The notes: generated by a model from the sequence alone, not told the origin. A stretch of DNA of 64,000 nucleotides from Candidatus Gastranaerophilales bacterium (GCA_944326555.1 CALVEK010000004.1:54787-118786); one strand, 5' to 3'. Counted from the first letter of the stretch, positions 15,816 to 25,161 are shown. Made by a program: numbers and translations.

Positions 15816-17399
15816 ATGACAGATATTGTATTATATGAACAACCTGCAAAGAATCCTGAGATAAATATATGGATGGCATTTCCATCCATGAAAACTTTTG
15901 GTATGTCATCATTAGGCTATATGTCCATAGTAAAAACACTTGATTCAAGACCGGATTACTATGTAGAAAAAATATTCACAGACACAGAGAAAACAAATAT
16001 TCCCACATCACAAGTTCATGTTATGGGCTTTTCAGTATCTTTTGAAATCGACTTTCTGGGAATATTCAAAATTTTGGAAAATCACAACATTCCAATAAAA
16101 TCAACAGAAAGAAATGAAGATACGCCTATAATTTTTGGCGGAGGTCCTGTTCTAACCACAAATCCTGAACCTTATGCAGAATTCTTTGATTTTATAATCA
16201 TTGGAGATGCAGAAAATATCGATACAAACATAATAGATGTAATAAAAAATAATAAAAATTTAAAGAAAAATGAAATCCTACAAATACTATCAGAAGTTGA
16301 TGGAATATATGTACCAGCTCTGACAAACTACAATCCTGAATTTGGTGTAAAAAAATTAAACGGAGAAAAACTGGAAGTAAAAAAATTATCATCGGCTCTA
16401 AACAGCTGCATAACAACACCGGTACTAAGCGAAAAAAGTTTCTTCTCTAATACTTTTGTAATTGAAATAGTAAGAGGTTGTCCACAACGCTGCGGATTTT
16501 GTCTTGCTTCATATATGAACTTACCTGTCAGATTTTGTGAGTATGAAAAAATAAAAGAAAGCATTGATAAAGGCCTCAAATATACAAATAAAATTGCACT
16601 TCTTGGGGCGCTTATAACAGCACACCCGCAATTTGAAGAAATATGTAAATATATTCTAAAAAAACGAGAAGAAATACCTAATCTGGAACTGTCTGTATCT
16701 TCTCTCAGGGCTGATTCAATATCCCCAATTATAATAGAAACCCTTACAAAATGCGGCCAGAAACATTCAACAATAGCTATCGAAGCAGGCTCCGAACGAT
16801 TAAGGAAAATAATTAACAAGAATCTCTCAGAAGAACAGATTTTTGATATGGTAAAAACAGCAAAAGAAAACGGACTAAAGGGTCTTAAAATATACGCAAT
16901 GATAGGCCACCCGACAGAAACAAAAGAAGACATAAAAGCTCTTGTTGAACTTGGAGCAAAATTGAAAAAAACACATAAAGATTTTGATTTTACATTTTCT
17001 TTTGCAACTTTTGTACCCAAAGTAAACACTCCGTTCCAATTTTGCAAAAGAGAAGATACGAAAACTTTAGAAAAGAAATACGAATACTTAAAAAAAGAAT
17101 TCCACAAACTTGGAATAAAGATAAGAACATCCAGCGTAAAATGGGATTATTGGCAGGCAGTATTATCCAGAGGGGACAGACGTCTTTGTGATTATTTGAT
17201 TCAGGTTTACAAAGAAGGTGGAAATCTTGGTGCATTTAAGCAAGTCTACAAAAAATTTGAAGAAAAAAAACTACTACCTTCATCAGATTATTATGCCATA
17301 GAAAAAAAAGATACAGATAAAGAATTGCCTTGGGATTTTATAAAAACTTACCCGTTCAAAGAGGCTTTAATATCAGAATATAAAAGACTTTTAGGTTAA
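15816..17399 (+). CDS. Radical SAM protein with B12-binding-like N-terminal domain
   Basis: 527 residues. The N-terminal half (about 1-135) looks like a B12-binding fold with the GGPV and FDFIIIGDAE landmarks seen in B12-type radical SAM proteins, but I find no DxHxxG cobalamin ligand motif. The iron-sulfur motif is Cys222, Cys226 and Cys229 in RGCPQRCGFC, followed by the barrel with SVSSLRADSI and STIAIEAGSERLR. The reaction is unknown; methylation, methylthiolation or ring chemistry are all possible. ATG directly follows the permease stop. Confidence 0.85.
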   Translation: MTDIVLYEQPAKNPEINIWMAFPSMKTFGMSSLGYMSIVKTLDSRPDYYVEKIFTDTEKTNIPTSQVHVMGFSVSFEIDFLGIFKILENHNIPIKSTERNEDTPIIFGGGPVLTTNPEPYAEFFDFIIIGDAENIDTNIIDVIKNNKNLKKNEILQILSEVDGIYVPALTNYNPEFGVKKLNGEKLEVKKLSSALNSCITTPVLSEKSFFSNTFVIEIVRGCPQRCGFCLASYMNLPVRFCEYEKIKESIDKGLKYTNKIALLGALITAHPQFEEICKYILKKREEIPNLELSVSSLRADSISPIIIETLTKCGQKHSTIAIEAGSERLRKIINKNLSEEQIFDMVKTAKENGLKGLKIYAMIGHPTETKEDIKALVELGAKLKKTHKDFDFTFSFATFVPKVNTPFQFCKREDTKTLEKKYEYLKKEFHKLGIKIRTSSVKWDYWQAVLSRGDRRLCDYLIQVYKEGGNLGAFKQVYKKFEEKKLLPSSDYYAIEKKDTDKELPWDFIKTYPFKEALISEYKRLLG

Positions 17400-17445
17400 T
17401 ATTAAAAATTGTAAAACCTTAATAAATTTTTTATAACTAAAAGGG

Positions 17446-17475
17446 TTGACAATTATTTTCTTGATGTCATAATAA
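17446..17475 (+). promoter_or_regulatory. Strong sigma70 promoter of sRNA candidate 3
   Basis: Perfect TTGACA at 17446-17451 with CATAAT (17468-17473) or TAATAA (17470-17475) as -10 box, spacer 16-18 bp. It is the cleanest -35 box in the window. Confidence 0.7.
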
Positions 17476-17479
17476 ATAA

Positions 17480-17611
17480 GTAAGGTTTAAGTGTAGTCGA
17501 AACACTAAATAACATTAATAACCCCGAACACATATAAACTCCTAAATAATAAACACAAAAGAGACCATTAGGATGCAGAAAACAGACCACTCAATTGAGT
17601 GGCTTTTTTTT
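17480..17611 (+). ncRNA. Small RNA candidate 3, about 130 nt
   Basis: Occupies most of the 354-base gap before the fumarase gene. It has a consensus promoter, a 5' hairpin GTGT/ACAC around AGTCGAA (17491-17505), a long A-rich single-stranded centre and an intrinsic terminator. A 42-codon frame from 17573 reads through the terminator and is not credible. Unlike candidates 1 and 2 it lacks GTATATAC sites. It is not long enough or suitably folded for 6S RNA. Identity unknown. Confidence 0.55.
17587..17611 (+). terminator. Terminator of sRNA candidate 3
   Basis: Stem CCACTC/GAGTGG at 17587-17602 with loop AATT, then C and eight T. Confidence 0.85.
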
Positions 17612-17631
17612 ATTTTGTTTAAAAATGCAAT

Positions 17632-17645
17632 ATCTGATATCAGAT
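17632..17645. promoter_or_regulatory. Perfect 14-bp palindrome upstream of the fumarase promoter
   Basis: ATCTGATATCAGAT at 17632-17645 is a perfect dyad about 75 bp before the fumarase -35 box, a reasonable operator position. A related ATATCAGATAT lies at about 54833 near the M29 aminopeptidase terminator. Confidence 0.4.
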
Positions 17646-17717
17646 TCATATATTTTTGTCATCATATGATCAAAATATTCACGATATTAAGTGTACATTA
17701 AACAACAAATAACGATT

Positions 17718-17753
17718 TTGCTTTTAAATCGTGAAATGATTATAATAATTTGT
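17718..17753 (+). promoter_or_regulatory. Promoter predicting a leaderless fumarase transcript
   Basis: TTGCTT at 17718-17723, a 17-bp spacer, TATAAT at 17741-17746, then seven bases to the ATG at 17754. The expected start of transcription is at or next to the ATG. Confidence 0.65.
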
Positions 17754-19127
17754 ATGGAAATAATTGACGCAAAATTAATCGAAGAAGCAGTCTACAATCT
17801 CTGCATACAGGCAAATACAGCATATAACGAGAATCTCTACAAGAATATTTGTCAAAAATATATTAATTCTCAAAACAGCAAAAATACAAACTCATCACAA
17901 AGACTTTTTAACATACTAAAAAATATTGAATTGTCCTATAAAACAAAAAGACCAATGTGCCAAGATACAGGACAAGTGATAGTATTTATGTCTGTCGGAG
18001 AAAATATACACATCAACGGTAATTTAAATGATTCAATAAATAATGCGGTTAAAAATGCATATTGTAATAATTACTACAGAAAATCAGTAGTAACAAATGC
18101 TATTTTTAACAGAAATAATACTCAAACAAATACTCCTGCTATAGTTTACACAGAAATATCAAACAACAAAAATGAAATCGAAGTGAACCTTTTGGTAAAA
18201 GGTGCAGGTTCTGAAAACTACAGTAGCGCCAAAATGTTCAAACCAACATCAACAAAAGAAGAAATATTTGATTTTATAAAAAACAGAATTGAAACAGCAG
18301 GAGAAAAGGCCTGTCCACCCTTAGTCATAGGACTGGGCATAGGAGGAACTCTAGACAGTGCAGCAATACTTAGCAAAAAAGCATTTTTTAAAGAAAATAA
18401 CTCCGCTGAAGAAGAAACCTTTATAAGAGAATTAAAAAATTATTTATCAAATCTTGAGAATAGCATTCTTGATATAAAAATAGAATCTTCATCGACTCAT
18501 ATTGCCTGTTTACCTGTCGCAATAACGTTAAATTGCCATTGTACAAGACATGCATCTTGCAAAATATCACAAAAAGGTATTGAATATTTTGAACAAAAAC
18601 CTCAATTTATAAACACAGAAACAATAGAAAATAACATAAAAGAAATCAAAACAAACAATACAGATGAGTTAAAAAAGCTAAAAAAAGGTGAACAAATCCT
18701 ATTAACAGGCGAAATTTATACAGCAAGAGATGCTGCTCACAAAAAGATATATGAATATTACAAACAATATAAAAAATTACCTTTTGACATTAAAAATAAA
18801 ATAATATTTTATGCAGGACCTTGTCCGGCAGCTCCAAGTGAAATTATCGGACCGATAGGACCAACTACATCATCCAGAATGGATAATTATTGTGAATTTT
18901 TATACACAAAAGGATTAATTGCAACAATTGGTAAAGGGGAGCGTTCTAAGAATGCTGAAGAATCGATAGAAAAAAACAACGGAAAATACTTTACTGCACA
19001 AGGAGGTATTGCCTGCTTGCTTGCTCTATGTGTAAAAAAATCAGAAATTATTGCATTTGAGGAACTCGGTACAGAAGCTGTTCGCAAACTCTTTGTTGAA
19101 AAACTCCCTGTAACAGTTGAAATATAA
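17754..19127 (+). CDS. Class I fumarate hydratase, alpha and beta parts fused
   Basis: Iron-sulfur hydratase interconverting fumarate and malate (tartrate dehydratase relatives are possible). 457 residues from the ATG at 17754. The N-terminal alpha-type half shows RPMCQDTGQVIVF and VIGLGIGGTLDSAAIL with nearby Cys; the C-terminal beta-type half shows GEIYTARDAAHKKI, GPCPAAPSEIIGPIGPTTSSRMD and a late IGKG segment. Two-subunit enzymes of this class split at the point joined here, and the total length fits a simple fusion. The longer frame from 17691 starts upstream of the promoter and was rejected. Confidence 0.9.
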   Translation: MEIIDAKLIEEAVYNLCIQANTAYNENLYKNICQKYINSQNSKNTNSSQRLFNILKNIELSYKTKRPMCQDTGQVIVFMSVGENIHINGNLNDSINNAVKNAYCNNYYRKSVVTNAIFNRNNTQTNTPAIVYTEISNNKNEIEVNLLVKGAGSENYSSAKMFKPTSTKEEIFDFIKNRIETAGEKACPPLVIGLGIGGTLDSAAILSKKAFFKENNSAEEETFIRELKNYLSNLENSILDIKIESSSTHIACLPVAITLNCHCTRHASCKISQKGIEYFEQKPQFINTETIENNIKEIKTNNTDELKKLKKGEQILLTGEIYTARDAAHKKIYEYYKQYKKLPFDIKNKIIFYAGPCPAAPSEIIGPIGPTTSSRMDNYCEFLYTKGLIATIGKGERSKNAEESIEKNNGKYFTAQGGIACLLALCVKKSEIIAFEELGTEAVRKLFVEKLPVTVEI

Positions 19128-19183
19128 ATTTCAAAAATTTTAATACAATAACAAAAAATATTTTCATAAGTTTTAGAAATATT

Positions 19184-20578
19184 ATGAAAATAATCAATAG
19201 CCGATACAAATATCAACCAAATAATCAAAACAAAACCGAAATATCAAAAAACAAATCGATTTATATACAGCCAAGTTTTGGAAACAGTATTCAAGTTCTT
19301 GAAAAAGCAGAAAAAAGAATAAGAAGAAAACTATCCATACAAAGACTTATTCTATCTTTTATAGGAAGAGATAAAGACCCCTATTACTATAATCTAAAAA
19401 GTATCGAAGGCATACAAAACGGAATAAAAATATTTGAAGGACTAAGCCTAAAAGAAATAAGGTTTCTAGGACAGGATTTACACACAATAATAACCAAAAG
19501 AGGCTGCTATAATAAATGTCTGCACTGCTACGCCGGAGCACAAAAGCCTAAAAAAGAATTTAGTGAAATATTGTTTGAAGATTTTAAATCTCTAATAGAT
19601 GGTTTTGAAAAACTAAAAACCAAAAGCGGCATTAATTTCATGACAGACAAAAACCAAATCTCATACAGAAGCCTTGTTTACGATGCAGACAACATTGATA
19701 TCGGAATAAAAGATTTACGAGGTAACATACATGAATTTCCTGAGCTAAACAAAATGCTCTACAATTACACTGGACAAAAAGGAATTTTTGACACCAGCGG
19801 ATGGACAATTAATAGCAAAATGCACCAGCAAAGAGCAGAAAGAATCGTATCTTATTATACAAAAGACGAAAATATAAAGGAATTATACCAATTCAATATC
19901 TCAATAAATCCATTTCATTCAATACTTGTAAAATCAAATGAACTACAAGAAAAAGGGTACGAAGAAAAAGCAGAACAACTTTATAAGGTATATATAGAAA
20001 GAATAGCAAATGCTATCTTAACCTGTAAACCAATACTGAAAAAAGAAGAATTTAATTTAATAATAAGAGCTTTCAACAATAGTACTCCCAACATGGAAAA
20101 ATACAACAAAAGTACTGTAGAAAAAATATTAAAAGACATAAAAAAACATATATATAAAATAGGTAAACTAGACCTAAAAACAGACAAAAAATATTTCAAA
20201 AATGAAAGCGATTTAAATACAACCATGAAAGTGCTTGAAGAAAAATTAAGCTACATAGACACAAAAATGGTTATAACATCAAAGTTAAAAGCATTAATTG
20301 ATGATGGCAAAAAACCACTAACAGACTACAAAACAATGCTGTTAATCAACAGAAAATATGAAAGTGATATGTTCTTTGACATGTTCAAAAATGATAAAAA
20401 ATACAACTCTGATCTTTGTAAATACACAAAAATGGTTGATATTGACGGAAGACTATATTTACACGACAACTATAGAGTTATACCTACAAACATACAGCTT
20501 AATTTTATAAACAAAAATAAAGAAAGCGAAAGTTTAAGTAATAAAGAAATATTTACAATCAAAAAAGAAAGACTATAA
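19184..20578 (+). CDS. Unusual radical SAM protein with N-terminal PSFGN motif
   Basis: 464 residues, not a family I know. The iron-sulfur motif Cys108, Cys112, Cys115 sits in KRGCYNKCLHCYAGAQ, which makes it a radical SAM protein. The first ~40 residues are Asn/Lys-rich and hold IQPSFGNS at about 28-35, like short N-terminal motifs of two other proteins here. After the cluster come FMTDKNQISYRSLVYDADNI, an SGW segment and a Lys-rich helical C-terminal half without the extra Cys clusters of SPASM domains. It lies alone between fumarase and the RpaB-like gene. Substrate and role are unknown. Confidence 0.75.
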   Translation: MKIINSRYKYQPNNQNKTEISKNKSIYIQPSFGNSIQVLEKAEKRIRRKLSIQRLILSFIGRDKDPYYYNLKSIEGIQNGIKIFEGLSLKEIRFLGQDLHTIITKRGCYNKCLHCYAGAQKPKKEFSEILFEDFKSLIDGFEKLKTKSGINFMTDKNQISYRSLVYDADNIDIGIKDLRGNIHEFPELNKMLYNYTGQKGIFDTSGWTINSKMHQQRAERIVSYYTKDENIKELYQFNISINPFHSILVKSNELQEKGYEEKAEQLYKVYIERIANAILTCKPILKKEEFNLIIRAFNNSTPNMEKYNKSTVEKILKDIKKHIYKIGKLDLKTDKKYFKNESDLNTTMKVLEEKLSYIDTKMVITSKLKALIDDGKKPLTDYKTMLLINRKYESDMFFDMFKNDKKYNSDLCKYTKMVDIDGRLYLHDNYRVIPTNIQLNFINKNKESESLSNKEIFTIKKERL

Positions 20579-20580
20579 AA

Positions 20581-20604
20581 GAGGCCTCCTGAAAGGAGAC
20601 CTCT
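20581..20604 (-). terminator. Terminator shared by the radical SAM gene and the RpaB-like gene
   Basis: GAGG-C-CTCC (20581-20589) pairs with GGAG-A-CCTC (20595-20603), loop of five bases. A short T run follows in the minus direction. Confidence 0.65.
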
Positions 20605-20619
20605 AAAAACTAACTTATC

Positions 20620-21369
20620 CTAAGAAATTCTTTGGAACATATAACCGATACCTCTTGCTGTAAGAATTAATTCCGGGTTAGCAGGGTCGGTTTCCAATTT
20701 AGAACGCAACCTTGAAATATGAACATCAACAACTCTGGTATCAATACGATGATCAGGCGGATATGCCCAAACATACTGCAATATTTCATTTCTGGAATAA
20801 GCCTGTCCTGAATTGTTAACCAATAGTTCAAGCAAGCTAAACTCCATACCAGTAAGTCTGATTCTTTCATTTTTTCTAAAGACTTGTCTTCTTGCAGTAT
20901 CGATTTTGATATTACCTGTAGTAATAACGTTCTTTGTAACTTTGCCTGTTGATGGAACAATTTCTCTGTTAGTAGAACGTCTTAAAACAGATTTAACACG
21001 AGCTTCCAATTCTTTAGGGCTGAAGGGCTTAACAACATAATCGTCAGCACCCAGCTCTAGACCTGTTATTCTTTCAGAAACATCACCCAAAGCAGTTAAT
21101 ATGATTATAGGAACATCAGAAGTTCTTCTTATCTCACGACAAACCCCATAACCATCCATTTTTGGCATCATAACATCTAAAACAACCAAATCAGGATTTT
21201 CTTTGTTAAAAACAGCAACTGCTTCTTCTCCATCTGCTGCAGTAACTATATCATAACCTATCATACCCAATCTTGTTTCCAAGATTCTACGGATACTTGC
21301 TTCATCATCAGCAATCAAAATCTTTTGTTTAGCTTCACCTTGTTCATTTGATTCAGTGGTTGGACACAT
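20620..21369 (-). CDS. rpaB: OmpR-type response regulator, RpaB/Ycf27-like
   Basis: 249 residues: receiver domain with acidic pocket Asp21/Asp22, phospho-acceptor Asp65 in LVVLDVMMPKMDGYG and the KPFSPKELEAR end, then a winged-helix output domain with RIRLTGMEFSLLELLV, DTRVVDVHISRLRSKLE and LILTARGIGYMFQRI. These stretches are very close to cyanobacterial RpaB as I remember it, including GMIGYDIVTAADGEEA and ITGLELGADDYVVKPF. In cyanobacteria RpaB is essential and controls stress and photosynthesis genes. No histidine kinase gene is adjacent. Ortholog status is inferred from memory of the sequence. Confidence 0.85.
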   Translation of the reverse strand: MCPTTESNEQGEAKQKILIADDEASIRRILETRLGMIGYDIVTAADGEEAVAVFNKENPDLVVLDVMMPKMDGYGVCREIRRTSDVPIIILTALGDVSERITGLELGADDYVVKPFSPKELEARVKSVLRRSTNREIVPSTGKVTKNVITTGNIKIDTARRQVFRKNERIRLTGMEFSLLELLVNNSGQAYSRNEILQYVWAYPPDHRIDTRVVDVHISRLRSKLETDPANPELILTARGIGYMFQRIS

Positions 21370-21593
21370 GTTAAAAACCTATCTTTCTTTACCCTATGCA
21401 TAAAACATTTGTATACTAATCAAAAACATATACATCACTAATATCAAAATAATGACGATATATTACAAAATATTGATTTTTTTTAAATTATATTACAGAT
21501 TTTTCATATAGTCAACTTAGATTAGCCATAAATTGCATTAGAATTTTGGTGGTGTTATAAAAGTATTAGGTAGAGAAAAGAGAGGATATAATA

Positions 21594-23543
21594 ATGTCTA
21601 ACATTGAGGTAATATTACCCGACAATTCAAAAATCGAACTTGAAGAAAATGCAAACGGAATTGACTTAGCAAAAAAAATCAGCGAAGGACTTGCAAAAAA
21701 TGCCGTAGCATTAGAAATCAACGGAGAAACTAAAGACATTCGAACATCCCTCTCTAACAACGACAAAGTAAGAATACTTACGGCAAAAGATAAAGAAACT
21801 CTTGGTATTCTAAGACACTCAACTTCTCACATTATGGCTCAAGCAGTTATTGCCCTTTTCCCTCAAGCAAAACTAGCCATTGGTCCAGCTATAGAAAACG
21901 GTTTTTATTACGATTTTGACTTAGAAGGTCATACGTTTACAGAAGATGACCTGTCAAAAATAGAAGAAAAAATGAAAGAAATAGTCAAAGACAATTTGAC
22001 TTTCGAAAAATACCTTGTACCTGATGTAGATGCACAGATAAAAGAATTCAAATCACAAGGCGAAATTTATAAAGCAGAGCTTCTTGAAGAACACAGAAAC
22101 CATAAACCAACTTTATTTATAACAAAAGACAAAGACGGAAATGCATTGTTCAATGATTTGTGTGCAGGTCCTCACTTACCAAATACTTCTTTTATAAAAG
22201 CGTTCAAACTTATGAAAGTTGCCGGTGCATATTGGAGAGGCAATGCCAAAAACAAGATGTTGCAAAGAATCTATGCAACTGCATTCTGGACAAAAGACGA
22301 CCTCAAAGAATATCTGACAATGTTAGAAGAAGCAGAAAAACGCGACCACAGAAAACTGGGAGCAAAACTTGACTTATTCTCAACAAGAGAAGAATTGGGC
22401 GGTGGTCTTGTGCTATGGCATCCAAATCTTGCTGTAGTTAGAGAAGAAATAGAAAATTACTGGAGAACAGAACACAGAAAAAGAGGCTATGTGATAGTCA
22501 ACACTCCTCATATTGCAAAATCAAAATTGTGGGAAATTTCAGGACACGCTGATCATTACAGAGAAAATATGTTCTTTATTCAAAAAGAAGAAGATTCAGA
22601 TGATCAATTTATCTTAAAACCAATGAACTGTCCTTTCCATATACTTATATACCAAGCAAACAGACATTCTTACCGTTCGTTACCCTTGAGAATGGCTGAA
22701 TTAGGAACAGTATACAGAAAAGAACACTCAGGAGCACTTGCAGGATTGACAAGAGTTCAAGGATTCACACAAGACGATGCACACATTTTCTGTACTCCTG
22801 AGCAACTTGTTGACGAAATTAACGAAATCATTGATTTTGTAGCAGACACAATGGCTATTTTCAAAATGAATTTTGAAGTTGAACTGTCAACACGCCCTGA
22901 AAGCTATGTTGGAGAAATAGAAAACTGGAACAGAGCAGAAGCAGGCTTGAAAGAAGCTATGGACAGACGAGGAATGAAATATGAAATCAATGAAGGAGAT
23001 GGAGCATTCTACGGTCCAAAAATTGACTTTAAAGTAAAAGATGCAATAGGTAGAACTTGGCAGTGTGCAACTATCCAACTCGATTTCAACTTGCCTGAAC
23101 GTTTCGACATAAAATATCAGGATAAAGACGGTCAGCTCAAAACTCCTGTAATGTTACACAGAGTAATTTTTGGCTCAATGGAAAGATTCCATGGCATACT
23201 AATCGAACACTATGCAGGAGCTTTCCCTCTATGGCTTGCCCCAACTCAAGTTGCAATTGTTCCGATTTCAAATGAAAAACACACTGATTATGCAGAAAAA
23301 GTTTACAAGAAACTTCGTGCTGCAGGAATAAGAGCAGAACTTGATGACCGCTCAGAAAGCATGAATTACAAAATCAGAGAAGCTCTTCAAGACAAGAAAA
23401 TTCCATACGTTGTTGTTGTGGGAGACAAAGAAATAGAAGAAAATTCTGTAGCAATAAGAAAAAGAGGAAAAGGTCCTATCGGTTCACAAAAAGTTGATGA
23501 ATTCTTGGCAGGACTTTTGGATGAGATAAAAAACAGAGCATAA
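21594..23543 (+). CDS. thrS: Threonyl-tRNA synthetase
   Basis: 649 residues with the full bacterial layout: TGS domain (1-62), editing domain with HSTSHIMAQAV and the later CAGPHL segment, class II catalytic core with MNCPFHILIY, motif 2 RMAELGTVYRKEHSG and motif 3, and a C-terminal anticodon-binding domain. Ribosome binding site GAGAGG. First gene of a thrS-tsaD-exported protein operon; tsaD begins one base after the stop. Confidence 0.97.
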   Translation: MSNIEVILPDNSKIELEENANGIDLAKKISEGLAKNAVALEINGETKDIRTSLSNNDKVRILTAKDKETLGILRHSTSHIMAQAVIALFPQAKLAIGPAIENGFYYDFDLEGHTFTEDDLSKIEEKMKEIVKDNLTFEKYLVPDVDAQIKEFKSQGEIYKAELLEEHRNHKPTLFITKDKDGNALFNDLCAGPHLPNTSFIKAFKLMKVAGAYWRGNAKNKMLQRIYATAFWTKDDLKEYLTMLEEAEKRDHRKLGAKLDLFSTREELGGGLVLWHPNLAVVREEIENYWRTEHRKRGYVIVNTPHIAKSKLWEISGHADHYRENMFFIQKEEDSDDQFILKPMNCPFHILIYQANRHSYRSLPLRMAELGTVYRKEHSGALAGLTRVQGFTQDDAHIFCTPEQLVDEINEIIDFVADTMAIFKMNFEVELSTRPESYVGEIENWNRAEAGLKEAMDRRGMKYEINEGDGAFYGPKIDFKVKDAIGRTWQCATIQLDFNLPERFDIKYQDKDGQLKTPVMLHRVIFGSMERFHGILIEHYAGAFPLWLAPTQVAIVPISNEKHTDYAEKVYKKLRAAGIRAELDDRSESMNYKIREALQDKKIPYVVVVGDKEIEENSVAIRKRGKGPIGSQKVDEFLAGLLDEIKNRA

Positions 23544-23544
23544 A

Positions 23545-24603
23545 ATGGAAAAACTTGTAAAAGAATTCAAAAAACCGATTTCCGGTGAATCAGTTTGGAT
23601 TGGCCCTGATAGCAAAGAAGACATTGTTATTATGGCACTGGAATCCAGTTGCGATGAAACTGCTTGTGCAATCGTTAAAAACGGAAGAGAAGTTCTTGCA
23701 AATGTAGTTGCATCACAAATCAAAACACACCAAAAGTATGGCGGTGTTGTTCCCGAAGTTGCAGCAAGAGAACATTTGGATGCTGTTAATCTTGTTATAG
23801 CAGAAGCATTTGAACAAGCAAAACTTTCGCCAAATGAAATAACAGCAATTGCAGCAACAGTTGGACCTGGGCTCGTAGGTTCACTTCTTGTTGGCCTCAA
23901 TGCAGCAAAAGCACTTGCTGTAACTTATAACAAGCCTTTTATAGGGGTGAATCACTTAAATGCTCACGTATGTGCGAACTATATTGATACAGAGCTAAAA
24001 CCTCCAATGATAGCACTGTTGGTAAGTGGTGGTCATACACAAATAATCAAAGTAGACAGCTACCTAAAACAGGAAATTATAGGCGAAACCATAGATGATG
24101 CAACAGGAGAAGCCTACGACAAAGTAGCAAGGTTACTCGGATTACCTTACCCCGGGGGGCTAAATTTGGATAGAATGGCACCATCAGGTAACCCAAACGC
24201 ATTTAAACTGCCGCAGGCAAAAGTCCAAGGTGAATTTGATTTTAGCTTTTCAGGATTAAAAACAGCGGTTTTAAATCTAACAAGAAAGTTAGAAAAAGAA
24301 ACAGGCTCAATACCCAAGGAAGATGTTGCTGCAAGTTTTCAGGAATGCATCACTTCTACATTATTCAAAAAAACACTAAAAGCAGCAGAACACTTTGGAA
24401 TAAAACAAATAGTTCTTGGCGGCGGTGTTGCGGCTAATTCAGAGATACGAAAAAAATTCTTTGCCCTTGAAAATCAAGGCTACAAAGTTTTTGCACCGGC
24501 AATGAAATATTGTACTGACAATGCGTCTATGATTGCCAGTGCCGCATATTTTTTGGCAAATACAACAGATTCACTTGAAATAGAAGTATTTTCAAGATGC
24601 TAA
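23545..24603 (+). CDS. tsaD: tRNA threonylcarbamoyladenosine synthase subunit TsaD
   Basis: Transfers threonylcarbamoyl to A37 of ANN-decoding tRNAs. 352 residues; the canonical start would be near residue 29 (MALESSCDETACAIV), so there is an N-terminal extension of about 28 residues that is not usual for the family. The metal site is GVNHLNAHV; the ATPase motifs are LVSGGHTQI, FSFSGLKTAV and LGGGVAANSEIR, with a final CTDNASMIA. The extension is kept because its ATG couples to thrS by one base; an internal ATG at 23632 is the alternative. Confidence 0.95.
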   Translation: MEKLVKEFKKPISGESVWIGPDSKEDIVIMALESSCDETACAIVKNGREVLANVVASQIKTHQKYGGVVPEVAAREHLDAVNLVIAEAFEQAKLSPNEITAIAATVGPGLVGSLLVGLNAAKALAVTYNKPFIGVNHLNAHVCANYIDTELKPPMIALLVSGGHTQIIKVDSYLKQEIIGETIDDATGEAYDKVARLLGLPYPGGLNLDRMAPSGNPNAFKLPQAKVQGEFDFSFSGLKTAVLNLTRKLEKETGSIPKEDVAASFQECITSTLFKKTLKAAEHFGIKQIVLGGGVAANSEIRKKFFALENQGYKVFAPAMKYCTDNASMIASAAYFLANTTDSLEIEVFSRC

Positions 24604-25055
24604 AATACATTGCTGCATTTTTGATATTTTTTATGCCTGCTTCAGCGGCTTTTGCAAGAACAAATGCCGAAATAGGCAGACAACTTTATGCAACTGCAAA
24701 TGCGGTAAAAAAAGTTAGTCCTGCGCGTGCAGAGAAAATGAAAGAGGATATTGCTTCATTCTTAATTGATATTAATATGCTCAACTTCAACGAAAATAAT
24801 GCAAACTGGAAAAAACTTCCAAGCGGCTATCTGTACGATGCAAAATCAGTACAACATGTATACCTTAGACACATTGGCGTCTATAAATCACCGGACGGAA
24901 AAATGATGGGTATTTTTGATATGAATTGCGAAGATGTCAACGATGTACAGGAAAGAGTGTACGGGTATGTAAAAACAACTGATGTGTACTTTTCTACAAC
25001 ATACAAAACAAAAAACGGGCATTCAAAAGGCTTTGCTCAAACATTCTGCAAATAG
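24597..25055 (+). CDS. Exported protein of unknown function
   Basis: 152 residues, overlapping the tsaD stop by 7 bases. A signal peptide is clear: hydrophobic residues 4-16 and a likely cut after AFA near residue 21. The mature part is about 130 residues with two Cys, DMNCEDVNDVQ and the terminal QTFCK, that could form a disulfide. No family recognised. Translational coupling with tsaD is probably simple operon packing. Confidence 0.7.
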   Translation: MLKYIAAFLIFFMPASAAFARTNAEIGRQLYATANAVKKVSPARAEKMKEDIASFLIDINMLNFNENNANWKKLPSGYLYDAKSVQHVYLRHIGVYKSPDGKMMGIFDMNCEDVNDVQERVYGYVKTTDVYFSTTYKTKNGHSKGFAQTFCK

Positions 25056-25161
25056 ATTATTAAATATTAATTTTCGACACCCAAAAAAGTTAAAGTATCT
25101 TGCCATAAGGTAATTAAAGTGATATATTTGTAGAGCTATAGTTTTAATTTAGAGATTTGGT

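Noticed and set aside
17573..17701. 42-codon ATG frame across sRNA candidate 3
   Set aside because: It reads through a strong terminator stem and T8 run, and its residues look random.
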